A stretch of 15,479 nucleotides of DNA, taken from contig CALXQF010000018.1 in assembly GCA_944390505.1 (NCBI GenBank), positions 1-15,479 on the forward strand, given 5' to 3'. The first letter of the stretch is position 1; each line of letters opens with the position of its first letter. Shown here one piece after another: positions 1-6,329 of the stretch. A program made the position numbers and the translations under genes. The DNA comes from an uncultured Clostridia bacterium (lineage in GTDB: Bacteria; Bacillota; Clostridia; TANB77; CAG-508). The notes beneath the pieces were generated by a model. It saw nothing but the letters and a program-made list of their open reading frames with translations, had not been told where the DNA came from and did not search any database.

Positions 1-5
1 GACAT

Positions 6-40
6 TTTGTCAGTAATAGGAACGTCCCAGAACTGACAAA
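6..40. repeat. REP-like palindromic element
   Basis: An outer perfect inverted repeat, TTTGTCAG (6-13) and CTGACAAA (33-40), encloses a smaller inverted motif, GGAACGTCC (19-27). Clostridial genomes often carry intergenic palindromes built on GTCA ends and a GGGACG-type core, so I read this as one copy of such an element. That family assignment is from memory. The window has only this copy, and the element may continue left of base 1. It could also act as a transcription terminator stem for an upstream gene, but no T-run follows it. Confidence 0.45.
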
Positions 41-63
41 CAACTAACAACAAGTTGACAAAT

Positions 64-92
64 TTGACAAAAAGCCTAAAAAATGCTATGAT
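64..92 (+). promoter_or_regulatory. Sigma-A promoter for the 236-aa protein
   Basis: TTGACA at 64-69 and TATGAT at 87-92 are separated by exactly 17 bases, which is near consensus for the housekeeping sigma factor. A second TTGACA (55-60) overlaps upstream but is badly spaced. Transcription would start near base 99, leaving a leader of about 117 nt with no obvious structured element. Confidence 0.7.
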
Positions 93-216
93 TAACTTAT
101 AATTTACATAAAAAATTGATTTTTATATACTATTATTAGTAATTATGTAAATCAAACATCAACTTTTTTAATCAGCAAGATAATTAATAATTAAAAAAAA
201 TAGGGAGCTGATAGTT

Positions 217-927
217 ATGGGATTATTTGATAAATTCTTACATAAAGATACAAAAAATACTGAAGATAGAGAAGCTACTAAACCAGTAGCAAAACCTACT
301 TCAATGCCACAAATGCCTGCGTTAAATCGTGTACAACAAATGAAAGGCCAAAATGGCAGGTTATATTATCAATTAGATTATTTTGATAAAGATGCATCTT
401 TTAAACAAATGTATGATACCACACGTATTATTGTAGATGCTGTTCCAACTATGATAGCAGGTCACCAAATTTATTCTGCTAAAGTCTCATGGTACGGACA
501 AAATGATGCTGTATATTTAGACCCTCAATATGCTGACATGGGAAGAAGAAATCAATTTACAGATATTAAATTAGGATTAGATGTTAACAAATTCTTTAGT
601 GACCCGGCATATCAAGATGCATTAATGCTTCAATTATTAGAAAAATCTAGGGTAGAAAGATATATTGGAGAAGGTCTAAAAGATACTCCTAAACAACCAT
701 GTGGTGATTATATTGGTCATGTAGGAGTTTCGAGCAAATCAAATTCAAATGAATATAGAAAAATATTTAGCGAAGCGGTAGGACGTGAAGTGCATTATTC
801 ACATGAAATGGTTACAAAAAGAGAAATACATAAACAATATCAAGAACAACAAAAACAGGCAATGATGGCAAGAAAACAAGCAGAAATAGAACGTTTACAA
901 AAAGAGATTGATGACTTGTCAAAATAA
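217..927 (+). CDS. Conserved-looking hypothetical protein, 236 aa
   Basis: I do not recognise the family. The protein begins MGLFDKF and has a Pro/Lys/Thr-rich linker to about residue 45. A mixed, well-structured middle follows (about 45-190), containing aromatic-rich stretches and a single Cys in the PCGDY motif. The C-terminal tail (about 195-236) is rich in Gln, Glu, Lys and Met and should form an alpha-helical coiled coil. There is no signal peptide or membrane segment, so it is probably cytoplasmic. The start is supported by an AGGGAG ribosome binding site 8-9 bases upstream and by a consensus promoter. It is a single-gene unit, with a hairpin that may terminate it at 1015-1050. The short MGLFDKF-plus-linker opening recalls small scaffolding or phage-shock-like proteins, but nothing in the core supports a function. 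Confidence 0.85.
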   Translation: MGLFDKFLHKDTKNTEDREATKPVAKPTSMPQMPALNRVQQMKGQNGRLYYQLDYFDKDASFKQMYDTTRIIVDAVPTMIAGHQIYSAKVSWYGQNDAVYLDPQYADMGRRNQFTDIKLGLDVNKFFSDPAYQDALMLQLLEKSRVERYIGEGLKDTPKQPCGDYIGHVGVSSKSNSNEYRKIFSEAVGREVHYSHEMVTKREIHKQYQEQQKQAMMARKQAEIERLQKEIDDLSK

Positions 928-1014
928 AGTTTAGTATAAAAGACGTTATTTTAATCATGTAATAAAATAAACAAAGAAATGAATTTGCATAGATGACAAA
1001 AAAATGCAACATAT

Positions 1015-1050
1015 AAACCCGAAATGTTAGATAAAACATGGAGGGTTTTT
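1015..1050 (+). terminator. Hairpin with T-run downstream of the 236-aa gene
   Basis: AAACCC (1015-1020) pairs with GGGTTT (1043-1048), and ATGTT (1024-1028) pairs with AACAT (1035-1039). The stems are separated by a GAA/GGA internal loop that could form tandem G-A pairs. A T-run (1046-1050) follows directly. It lies 88 bases after the stop codon, which is far for a terminator, so it may instead be a leader structure of what follows. Confidence 0.4.
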
Positions 1051-1053
1051 ATC

Positions 1054-1116
1054 ATGTTGAAATATCGTATTGAGATTGAAAAGTATTACAATTGGATAGT
1101 TGATTTTTTAGAATAG
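1054..1116 (+). CDS. Possible 20-aa small ORF
   Basis: ATG at 1054 is preceded at 8 bases by GGAGGG (1040-1045) and runs 20 codons to TAG, reading MLKYRIEIEK and then YYNWIVDFLE. The Shine-Dalgarno sequence lies inside the 3' arm of the hairpin at 1015-1050, so translation could depend on that hairpin opening. In such AT-rich DNA a frame this short can occur by chance. Only the good ribosome binding site argues for it. Confidence 0.2.
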   Translation: MLKYRIEIEKYYNWIVDFLE

Positions 1117-1129
1117 AGTATAATATAAT
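1100..1129 (+). promoter_or_regulatory. Candidate promoter of the CoA-disulfide reductase gene
   Basis: TTGATT (1100-1105) and TATAAT (1124-1129) are 18 bases apart. A second overlapping TATAAT begins at 1119. The region is nearly all A and T, so the match carries limited weight. Confidence 0.4.
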
Positions 1130-1227
1130 AAAAAATAGTATCATTGAAATAAATATCGAAATGAAAAATTATTTCATAAAGAAAAAATAGAGTAAAATAT
1201 AAAAAAATAAAAAGGAGGTATATAATA

Positions 1228-2946
1228 ATGAAAGTAGTAATCATAGGAGGAGTAGCAGGAGGAGCTACTACTGCTACAAGACTAAGGAGATTAAATGAAA
1301 AAGCAGAAATTATTATATTAGAAAGGGGATACCACATATCATTTGCTAATTGTGGTTTGCCCTATTATATAGGAGATGTCATAAAACAAAAAGAAGAGTT
1401 ATTATTGCAAACTCCACAATCTTTTAAGGAAAGATTTAATATAGAAGTTAGAATCAGACAAGAAGCCATTCAAATAAACAGAGATAACAAAACCGTACAA
1501 GTAAAGAATTTAGAAACAGGGGAAGTATATGAGGAAAGTTATGATAAATTAGTGCTTTCTCCAGGAGCAGAGCCAACGAATCCATTCAAAGAAATAATAG
1601 ATAGCAGAATAAAAACACTTCGCACAGTAGAAGATGCAATTGCCATCAAGCAATATATAGAGGAAAATAAACCACAAAATGTCACCATTATAGGTGGAGG
1701 ATATATTGGAGTAGAAATGACAGAAAATTTAAGCCAATACTCTGATATGAAAGTAAATATTATAGAGCAATCTTCTCATGTGATAGCTCCATTAGATGAA
1801 GACATGGCAAAGTTTATTCACCGAAAATTAAGCAAAAATCATATACAATTATTATTAAATACTACAGTAAAATCAATTCAGTCAAAAGAAAAAATAGAAT
1901 TAGAATTAGATAGACAATTATACAATAATCATGATATCGATGCGAATAGTATAAAAAATACACATAATATGAATAGTAACAATATACAAAGCAATATAGA
2001 TTATATGAATAAATCTTTAGAAACTGATTTTGTAATTTTATGTATAGGGGTAAGACCAGAAACAAAGCTTGCAACTTCATGTGGCTTAAAAGTAAATGCA
2101 AAAGGAAGTATTATTGTTAATAAATACATGCAAACAGAAGATGAAGACATTTATGCTTTAGGAGATGCTGTGCAAGTTACCAACTTTGTTACCAAAAAGC
2201 CAGCATATATTCCACTGGCAGGACCGGCAAATAAACAAGCAAAAGTAGTAGCAAACCATATTTGCAAATTACCTGCAAGATATGAAGGAACAGTAGGAAG
2301 CAGTATTTTAAAAATATTTGATAATGCATTAGGAATGACAGGAATTAATGAAGCTACCTGTATAGCAAATGAATTAGAGTATAAAACAATGATTATTTCT
2401 CCGTATTCCCATGCTACTTATTATCCCAATGCTACACAAATGACAATAAAAGCAATCTATGAACCAGAAACTGGCAAAATTTTAGGAGCACAGGTATGGG
2501 GAAAAGAAGGAGTAGATAAAATAACTGATATTCTAGCAACAGCTATTAGAATGAACATGACAGCACATGATTTAAGTGAATTAGAATTATGCTATGCACC
2601 ACCATTTTCTTCAGCGAAAAGTCCAATTAACTTATTGGGAAATGCCATAGAAAATGAAATAGATGGATTAGTAGAAACAATTACATGGGAGGAAGTAGAA
2701 AAGCAAGAACAACCATATATTTTAGATGTAAGAACAAAAGCAGAGTATGCACATTCCTATTTAGAAAATGCAGTATTCATTCCTTTAGATGAATTAAGAC
2801 AAAGATTAAACGAATTAGATAAAACAAAAACTATTTTAGTTCATTGCCATACTGGGTTAAGAAGTTATATTGCTTGTAGAATATTAAGCCAAAATGGATT
2901 TAGGTGTAAAAATATTATGGGTGGATATTATTTTTATTTTGTATAA
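1228..2946 (+). CDS. CoA-disulfide reductase / NAD(P)H oxidase family protein with C-terminal rhodanese domain
   Basis: This is a 572-aa pyridine-nucleotide-disulfide oxidoreductase of the CoADR-RHD group, which reduce CoA disulfide, CoA persulfide or polysulfide with NAD(P)H. The N-terminus has the FAD Rossmann motif GGVAGGA (7-13) and the redox-active cysteine of the SFANCGLPYY motif (Cys42). A second dinucleotide motif, IIGGGYIGVE, lies near residue 155, and the FAD-binding GDAV motif follows near residue 312. The dimerisation domain runs to about 470. The last ~85 residues are a rhodanese domain with active-site Cys540 in HCHTGLRS. An Asn-rich stretch at about 231-264 looks like an insertion in a region that varies in this family. 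The start follows AAGGAGGT at a good distance. It is monocistronic and convergent with the rpsI operon. The exact substrate (CoASSCoA, persulfide or oxygen) cannot be settled from sequence. Confidence 0.9.
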   Translation: MKVVIIGGVAGGATTATRLRRLNEKAEIIILERGYHISFANCGLPYYIGDVIKQKEELLLQTPQSFKERFNIEVRIRQEAIQINRDNKTVQVKNLETGEVYEESYDKLVLSPGAEPTNPFKEIIDSRIKTLRTVEDAIAIKQYIEENKPQNVTIIGGGYIGVEMTENLSQYSDMKVNIIEQSSHVIAPLDEDMAKFIHRKLSKNHIQLLLNTTVKSIQSKEKIELELDRQLYNNHDIDANSIKNTHNMNSNNIQSNIDYMNKSLETDFVILCIGVRPETKLATSCGLKVNAKGSIIVNKYMQTEDEDIYALGDAVQVTNFVTKKPAYIPLAGPANKQAKVVANHICKLPARYEGTVGSSILKIFDNALGMTGINEATCIANELEYKTMIISPYSHATYYPNATQMTIKAIYEPETGKILGAQVWGKEGVDKITDILATAIRMNMTAHDLSELELCYAPPFSSAKSPINLLGNAIENEIDGLVETITWEEVEKQEQPYILDVRTKAEYAHSYLENAVFIPLDELRQRLNELDKTKTILVHCHTGLRSYIACRILSQNGFRCKNIMGGYYFYFV

Positions 2947-2953
2947 AATAGAA

Positions 2954-2982
2954 AAAACTCCAGAAAAATAATCTGGAGTTTT
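2954..2982. terminator. Bidirectional intrinsic terminator
   Basis: An 11-bp perfect stem (2954-2964 with 2972-2982) around the core ACTCCAGA/TCTGGAGT has a 7-base loop. The A-run on one side and T-run on the other give a U-tract in both directions. It sits between the convergent flavoprotein gene and rpsI and probably ends both. Confidence 0.85.
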
Positions 2983-3019
2983 GTTTGCGTTTTGCTTGTG
3001 CAAGAATACACATACAAGT

Positions 3020-3424
3020 TTATCTCTTACTAAATTGAGGAGCCTTACGAGCTTTTTTAAGACCATATTTCTTTCTTTCTTTCATACGAGGATCTCTTGT
3101 TAAGAAACCTGCAGATTTTAATGTTGGTCTATATTCTTGGTTAGCTTCATTTAATGCTCTTGCAATACCATGGCGTACAGCACCAGCTTGACCAGTGAAA
3201 CCGCCACCTGTTACTTTACAAATTACATCATATTTATCAAGAGTATTAGTAGCAACTAATGGTTGTTTTACAATTACTTTTAGTACTTCTGTACCAAAAT
3301 ATTCATCTAATGTTTTACCATTTACAGTAATGTTTCCTTTTCCTTCTGCTAATCTAACTCTAGCAATTGATTTTTTTCTTCTACCAGTTCCTAAGAATAC
3401 AATTTTTTCAGCTTTTTTTGCCAT
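3020..3424 (-). CDS. rpsI: 30S ribosomal protein S9
   Basis: This 134-aa protein has the expected bS9/uS9 length and features. They are the GTGRRKKSIARVRL opening, the GGGFTGQAGA(V)RHGIARAL core and the C-terminal RDPRMKERKKYGLKKARKAPQFSKR-type tail ending in SKR, whose last residues contact tRNA in the P site. It lies directly behind rplM with no room for its own promoter; the intergenic gap is one base between the rplM stop and the rpsI start codon. This is the conserved L13-S9 operon. The pair is translationally close and should be co-expressed with growth rate. Confidence 0.97.
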   Translation of the reverse strand: MAKKAEKIVFLGTGRRKKSIARVRLAEGKGNITVNGKTLDEYFGTEVLKVIVKQPLVATNTLDKYDVICKVTGGGFTGQAGAVRHGIARALNEANQEYRPTLKSAGFLTRDPRMKERKKYGLKKARKAPQFSKR

Positions 3425-3425
3425 T

Positions 3426-3863
3426 TTATTTTACCTCCCAAACTTCAGGTTTTTGAGCGATATTTTCATGCTCGCTACCAGCATATACTCTTAATTTTTT
3501 AGCCATTTGTCTACCAAGTCTTGTATGAGGAAGCATACCTACTACAGCATGTGTCATCATTTTTTCAGGACTTTTTACTAATAATTCTCTAGCTGTCATT
3601 TCTTTCATTCCGCCAATATAACCAGAATGACTTCTATAAATTTTTTGATCTAATTTTCTACCAGTTAAGGCAACTTTACCACAATTAATAATAATTACGT
3701 GGTCACCAACATCCATATGAGTAGTATAAGTTGGTTTATGTTTTCCTCTTAATAATTTAGCAGCTTCAGCAGCAACTCTACCTAATGGCTTGTCAGCTGC
3801 ATCAATTATATACCATTTGCTTTCAATTTCACTTTTTTTCACACTATAAGTTGTATTATTCAT
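3426..3863 (-). CDS. rplM: 50S ribosomal protein L13
   Basis: This 145-aa protein matches uL13. It has the WYIIDAADKPLGRVA opening, a LLRGKHKP segment, the GDHVIIINC strand, and the KIYRSHSGY and PHTRLGRQMAKKLRVYAG motifs. L13 is an early assembly protein of the large subunit. It is first gene of the rplM-rpsI operon. The start ATG follows a GGAGGAT ribosome binding site. A consensus promoter lies about 110-135 bases upstream, leaving a leader of about 100 nt that could hold an autoregulatory site. Confidence 0.97.
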   Translation of the reverse strand: MNNTTYSVKKSEIESKWYIIDAADKPLGRVAAEAAKLLRGKHKPTYTTHMDVGDHVIIINCGKVALTGRKLDQKIYRSHSGYIGGMKEMTARELLVKSPEKMMTHAVVGMLPHTRLGRQMAKKLRVYAGSEHENIAQKPEVWEVK

Positions 3864-3904
3864 GGTAAATCATATCCTCCATTTCATTTTTCAAAAATAA
3901 TCTA

Positions 3905-3963
3905 TAGGAACTACTTTTAAACTACCGGGGAGAAGAATAAAAATAGTTACACTCTTACATACG
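3905..3963 (-). promoter_or_regulatory. Possible L13 autoregulatory leader
   Basis: The ~100-nt untranslated leader of rplM contains one G+C-rich block (3919-3932, CCCCGGTAGTTT on the minus strand). An AACTA/TAGTT complementarity (3943-3947 with 3919-3923) could close a small hairpin around it. Many Bacillota have a structured L13 leader bound by L13 itself (Rfam L13_leader). Position and presence of structure fit, but I cannot confirm the consensus. Confidence 0.3.
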
Positions 3964-3970
3964 CTTTAAT

Positions 3971-3999
3971 ATTGTAATACAAAAGTAAGGAAAAGTCAA
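3971..3999 (-). promoter_or_regulatory. Sigma-A promoter of rplM-rpsI
   Basis: On the minus strand, TTGACT (3999-3994) and TACAAT (3976-3971) are separated by exactly 17 bases. The predicted start is near 3964, about 100 nt before the rplM ATG. Confidence 0.75.
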
Positions 4000-4170
4000 G
4001 GAAAATTGTAAATATTACCGAAATATTTTGAGAAAATGAATGTGACAGCAAATAGAAGAAGATTTTTAAAATATGACAAATATTACATTTATATGACATT
4101 TTTGTTACAGACAAAAATATATCAAAAAATGACAGCATGAAACCCGCATGACTGTACAATATGAAATATG

Positions 4171-4209
4171 ACAAGATAAAACGTTGCGTGAGGAAATATT
4201 TTATCTTGT
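4171..4209. repeat. 11-bp inverted repeat upstream of the prepilin-like gene
   Basis: ACAAGATAAAA (4171-4181) is perfectly repeated in inverse at 4199-4209, with a 17-base spacer. The right arm touches the candidate -35 box at 4209-4214. It could be an operator for a dimeric regulator; the long spacer and lack of a T-run argue against a terminator. Confidence 0.35.
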
Positions 4210-4239
4210 TTACTTTCGAATACTAAAGTGGTATATAAT
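4209..4239 (+). promoter_or_regulatory. Candidate promoter of the prepilin-like gene
   Basis: TATAAT (4234-4239) is a full consensus -10 box. The best -35 match, TTTACT (4209-4214), is 19 bases away, which is long. A GGGAGGA ribosome binding site at 4300-4306 and ATG at 4312 follow. Confidence 0.4.
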
Positions 4240-4311
4240 AAATTATTAGCATAATTTCACAAAAAGTGGAAATAATAAAACTAATGAAAAATAAATAAGG
4301 GAGGAAGTAAT

Positions 4312-5803
4312 ATGTATTCAAAAGACATAATGTTTTTGAAAATACCACAAGAGAAAAGTAGGAAAAGAAATGAAAAAGGAAGAAGTATAAAAGATAATCG
4401 GAATAACATTAATTGCCCTAGTGGTAACCATTGTTATATTGCTCATATTAGCAGGAGTGACAATTAATACAGTGTTTAGCGATGGAGGAATTATTCAAAA
4501 GGCACAGGAAGCAGCAAATAGTATGAATGAAGCAATCCAATCTGACTTAGAAGCAATCAATGAGTTAAGCAATGAATTAAGTAATATAATGGGGGATGAA
4601 GAAGAGAACCCACCAGAAGAAACATTACCATCAGACGGAAGTTATAGTGAGTCCAAAGGAGTGAATACACCGGATTTAGCGGATGGGCTATTGACCCCAA
4701 TTGTATGGGACGAAACAGCAAATGAAGGAGCAGGAGATTGAGTAGAAACCACAGGAGATGATGAAGATTGGTATAATTATACAACGACAGATAAAAAGTG
4801 GGCAAATGCGAAAACAGAAGATGGAAGTATGTGGGTATGGATATCAAGGTATGCATATCAAATCAGTAGTGGATATCATAGCAATAGCAGTAGTGGAGGA
4901 ACAATTAATATTAAGTTTATGAACGGAACAGAATACGAATCAGCAGATGAAACAAAAGCACAAGAAACTGATTGGAATAATGCAAGTGGACAAGGAAACT
5001 GGAATATCCACCCAGCATTTGAATATAACGGAACAAAAGCAGGAATATGGGTAGCGAAGTTTGAAGCAAGTAGTGTAGAAGGAAATAGCAATAGTACAAG
5101 TGGAGATAATACAACAAGTAAAACACTACAAGTAAAACCGGGAGTAGCAAGTTGGAGATATATCCAAGTAAGCAATATATTTGAAGTATGCAAGAACTAT
5201 AATAGTAGTTTAAATAGCCATATGATGAAGAATAGTGAATGGGGAGCAGTAGCATACTTAAGTAAGAGTAGTTATGGAATCAATGGAGAGATAACGATAA
5301 ATAGTAATAGTTCATACTACACAGGAGGAGGAAGTGGAAACGCATATGCAAGTAGTAATACAAACCAAAGTACAACAGGAACAGTATATGGAATATATGA
5401 TATGAGTGGAGGAGCATATGAATATGTAGCAGCATATGTAAACAATGGAAATAGCAATTTAACGACTTATGGAAGTAGTTTAGTAAATGAGACAAGAAGT
5501 TATATGAAAGACGTGTACGACATGGGAAGTGTAGATACAAGAGAAGCAAATTATGCAGCCAATAGTGATGTATATGGAGATGCAATTTACGAAACATCAA
5601 GTGGAATATACAATAGCAGCGGGGACTCAAACGCTCAGTAATGGCACGGAGACTACTCGGGCTTCCCTTACTCTGACTGGCCGTTCTTTCGTCATGGAGG
5701 CTTTTGCAGTGATGGTTCGTATGCCGGTGCGTTCTTTTTCAGTGCCTATACTGGCGATGCGTACAGCTCCTTCGGTTTCCGCCCTGTGCTCGTCTCACCT
5801 TGA
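4312..5803 (+). pseudogene. Prepilin-like protein with C-terminal C-type-lectin/FGE-like domain; DGR target type; interrupted
   Basis: Restored, this is a ~496-codon protein. A basic leader (MYSKDIMFLK start) joins a prepilin motif G-ITLIALVVT plus a hydrophobic helix. A Glu/Asn-rich linker follows, then a long Ser/Asn-rich domain with motifs DGSMWVWI, HPAF, WVAKFEAS, HMMKNSEWGAVAYLS and YGIYDMSGGAYEYVA. These are typical of formylglycine-enzyme-like/C-type-lectin folds. The end reads WPFFRHGGF and FGFRPVLVSP. It is probably exported to the cell surface and binds a ligand through the lectin domain. Three lesions interrupt it: one extra base near 4399 (leader in frame 1, pilin motif in frame 2), TGA at 4739-4741 where the context suggests Trp, and TAA at 5639-5641. 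No other damage is visible, so inactivation looks recent. Translation could still restart internally, but no strong ribosome binding site was seen. Start chosen from GGGAGGA at 4300-4306. Confidence 0.75.
5615..5803 (+). other. Putative DGR variable region (VR)
   Basis: From about 5615 the gene changes base composition. By hand count 5641-5800 is 55% G+C and 12% A, against 33% G+C in the preceding coding part (5341-5460). The frame stays that of the upstream domain and encodes the lectin ligand-binding end: WHGDYSGFPYSDW, FFRHGG, CSDGSYAGAFFF and GFRPVL. In DGRs, adenines of a template repeat are mutated during reverse transcription and copied into the 3' end of a C-type-lectin gene. An adenine-poor, G+C-rich 3' end terminating in GFRP(V/A)L is the usual look of a VR. 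No matching template repeat is present here, so exact borders are unknown. Confidence 0.6.
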
Positions 5804-5839
5804 TGGTGACCTTGCACCTTGAGGAAAACTAGAATATTC

Positions 5840-5856
5840 CAGGCTCGAAGAGCCTG
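5840..5856. other. Post-VR hairpin 1
   Basis: CAGGCTC and GAGCCTG form a perfect 7-bp stem with a GAA loop, 36 bases after the stop codon of the VR-bearing gene. No T-run follows, so it is not a normal terminator. DGR targets have a short stem with a small purine-rich loop just downstream of the VR that promotes retrohoming, and this fits in size, loop and place. Confidence 0.5.
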
Positions 5857-5870
5857 TACAAGTAGAGATG

Positions 5871-5892
5871 TCAAGAGACTAAAGTCTCTTGA
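5871..5892. other. Post-VR hairpin 2
   Basis: TCAAGAGAC (5871-5879) and GTCTCTTGA (5884-5892) form a perfect 9-bp stem with a TAAA loop (the stem can extend to 10 bp). It follows the first hairpin by 14 bases and also lacks a T-run. It may be a second element of a DGR target site or a weak terminator. Confidence 0.45.
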
Positions 5893-5980
5893 TATAAAAC
5901 ATATGTTCTCACCAAATACAAAAACACAATCAACAACTATCAAGCAAACAATCGTTCACAACAAAAATATTCTAAAACTC

Positions 5981-6010
5981 TTGACAAACAAAAAGTAAAT
6001 ATTGTATAAT
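5981..6010 (+). promoter_or_regulatory. Sigma-A promoter of infC-rpmI-rplT
   Basis: TTGACA (5981-5986) and TATAAT (6005-6010) are both full consensus and 18 bases apart. Transcription should start near 6017, giving a leader of about 310 nt before infC. Confidence 0.8.
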
Positions 6011-6030
6011 AATAACGTTAACAAAAAAGA

Positions 6031-6200
6031 AGCAATCCATGCTCACCTTCACTTTACTAGGAAAAGGTTAATAAAGCATCATAAAATAAAAATGTTTGAC
6101 TAAGTTTTATCAGCATAAATGTTAATACTCAATAGATTGGTCAGAAAATAAATTGATGTAGTATAGTATGGATTGATTGAAAAAATCAATCTTTTTTTGT
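6031..6200 (+). promoter_or_regulatory. infC leader attenuator, probable L20 leader
   Basis: A terminator sits within the leader: GATTGATT (6171-6178) pairs with AATCAATC (6184-6191), followed by seven T (6192-6198). Upstream, 6033-6043 (CAATCCATGCT) is complementary to 6165-6175 over 11 positions with one G-U. This would use up the 5' arm of the terminator, so the two folds exclude each other. In Bacillus subtilis the same operon is controlled by ribosomal protein L20, which favours termination in a leader with such a long-range pairing. Here I infer the same logic from position and pairing. Confidence 0.65.
6171..6198 (+). terminator. Leader terminator of infC operon
   Basis: An 8-bp stem (6171-6178 with 6184-6191), a 5-base A-rich loop and a seven-T tract make a canonical intrinsic terminator. 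It lies about 130 bases upstream of infC and inside its own leader, so it must be a regulated stop. Confidence 0.7.
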
Positions 6201-6329
6201 TAGGAATAAAATTCAGTTATTTTGTTTATATCAAAGTAGATGTCCAGATAAATATCGAAAGAGTTATCTAAATAGATATAGAAAAATAAAATTTAACTGA
6301 ATGGAAAGAAAAAAACGGAGGTGTTTGAT

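Larger units (their letters stand above)
928..1227. other. Intergenic region between hypothetical gene and flavoprotein
   Basis: This 300-base gap holds the candidate terminator hairpin (1015-1050), a very short possible reading frame (1054-1116), the candidate promoter of the flavoprotein gene (1100-1129) and its ribosome binding site AAGGAGGT (1213-1220). I see no RNA gene or remnant coding sequence in the rest, which is very AT-rich. Confidence 0.6.
3864..4311. other. Divergent intergenic region between rplM and the prepilin-like gene
   Basis: These 448 bases hold, from the left, the rplM leader and promoter (minus strand, to about 3999). About 170 very AT-rich bases follow that contain several TGACA words but no gene I can support. 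After them come a motif (4140-4153) also found before the second prepilin-like gene, an 11-bp inverted repeat (4171-4209), and the likely promoter and ribosome binding site of the plus-strand gene. Confidence 0.6.
5804..6329. other. Intergenic region between VR-bearing gene and infC
   Basis: The left part (5804-5892) is the tail of the lectin gene with two small hairpins and a repeated CACCTTGA word (5796-5803 region and 5815-5821). Bases 5893-5980 are AT-rich with no feature I can support. From 5981 on it is the promoter and ~300-nt regulatory leader of infC-rpmI-rplT. Confidence 0.6.

Noticed and set aside
4171..4209. Inverted repeat as a terminator
   Set aside because: The spacer is 17 bases and no T-run follows. 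It overlaps a -35 box, so an operator is more plausible.
4739..4741. TGA read as tryptophan (alternative genetic code)
   Set aside because: The other genes in the window encode Trp with TGG and have full family lengths under the standard code. The same gene also has a TAA and a frameshift, so mutation is simpler.
5553..5822. Open frame across the G+C-rich end in another plus-strand frame
   Set aside because: The lectin frame through 5803 keeps conserved motifs including GFRPVL; the alternative frame begins inside that gene without a ribosome binding site and looks like a shadow of the composition shift.
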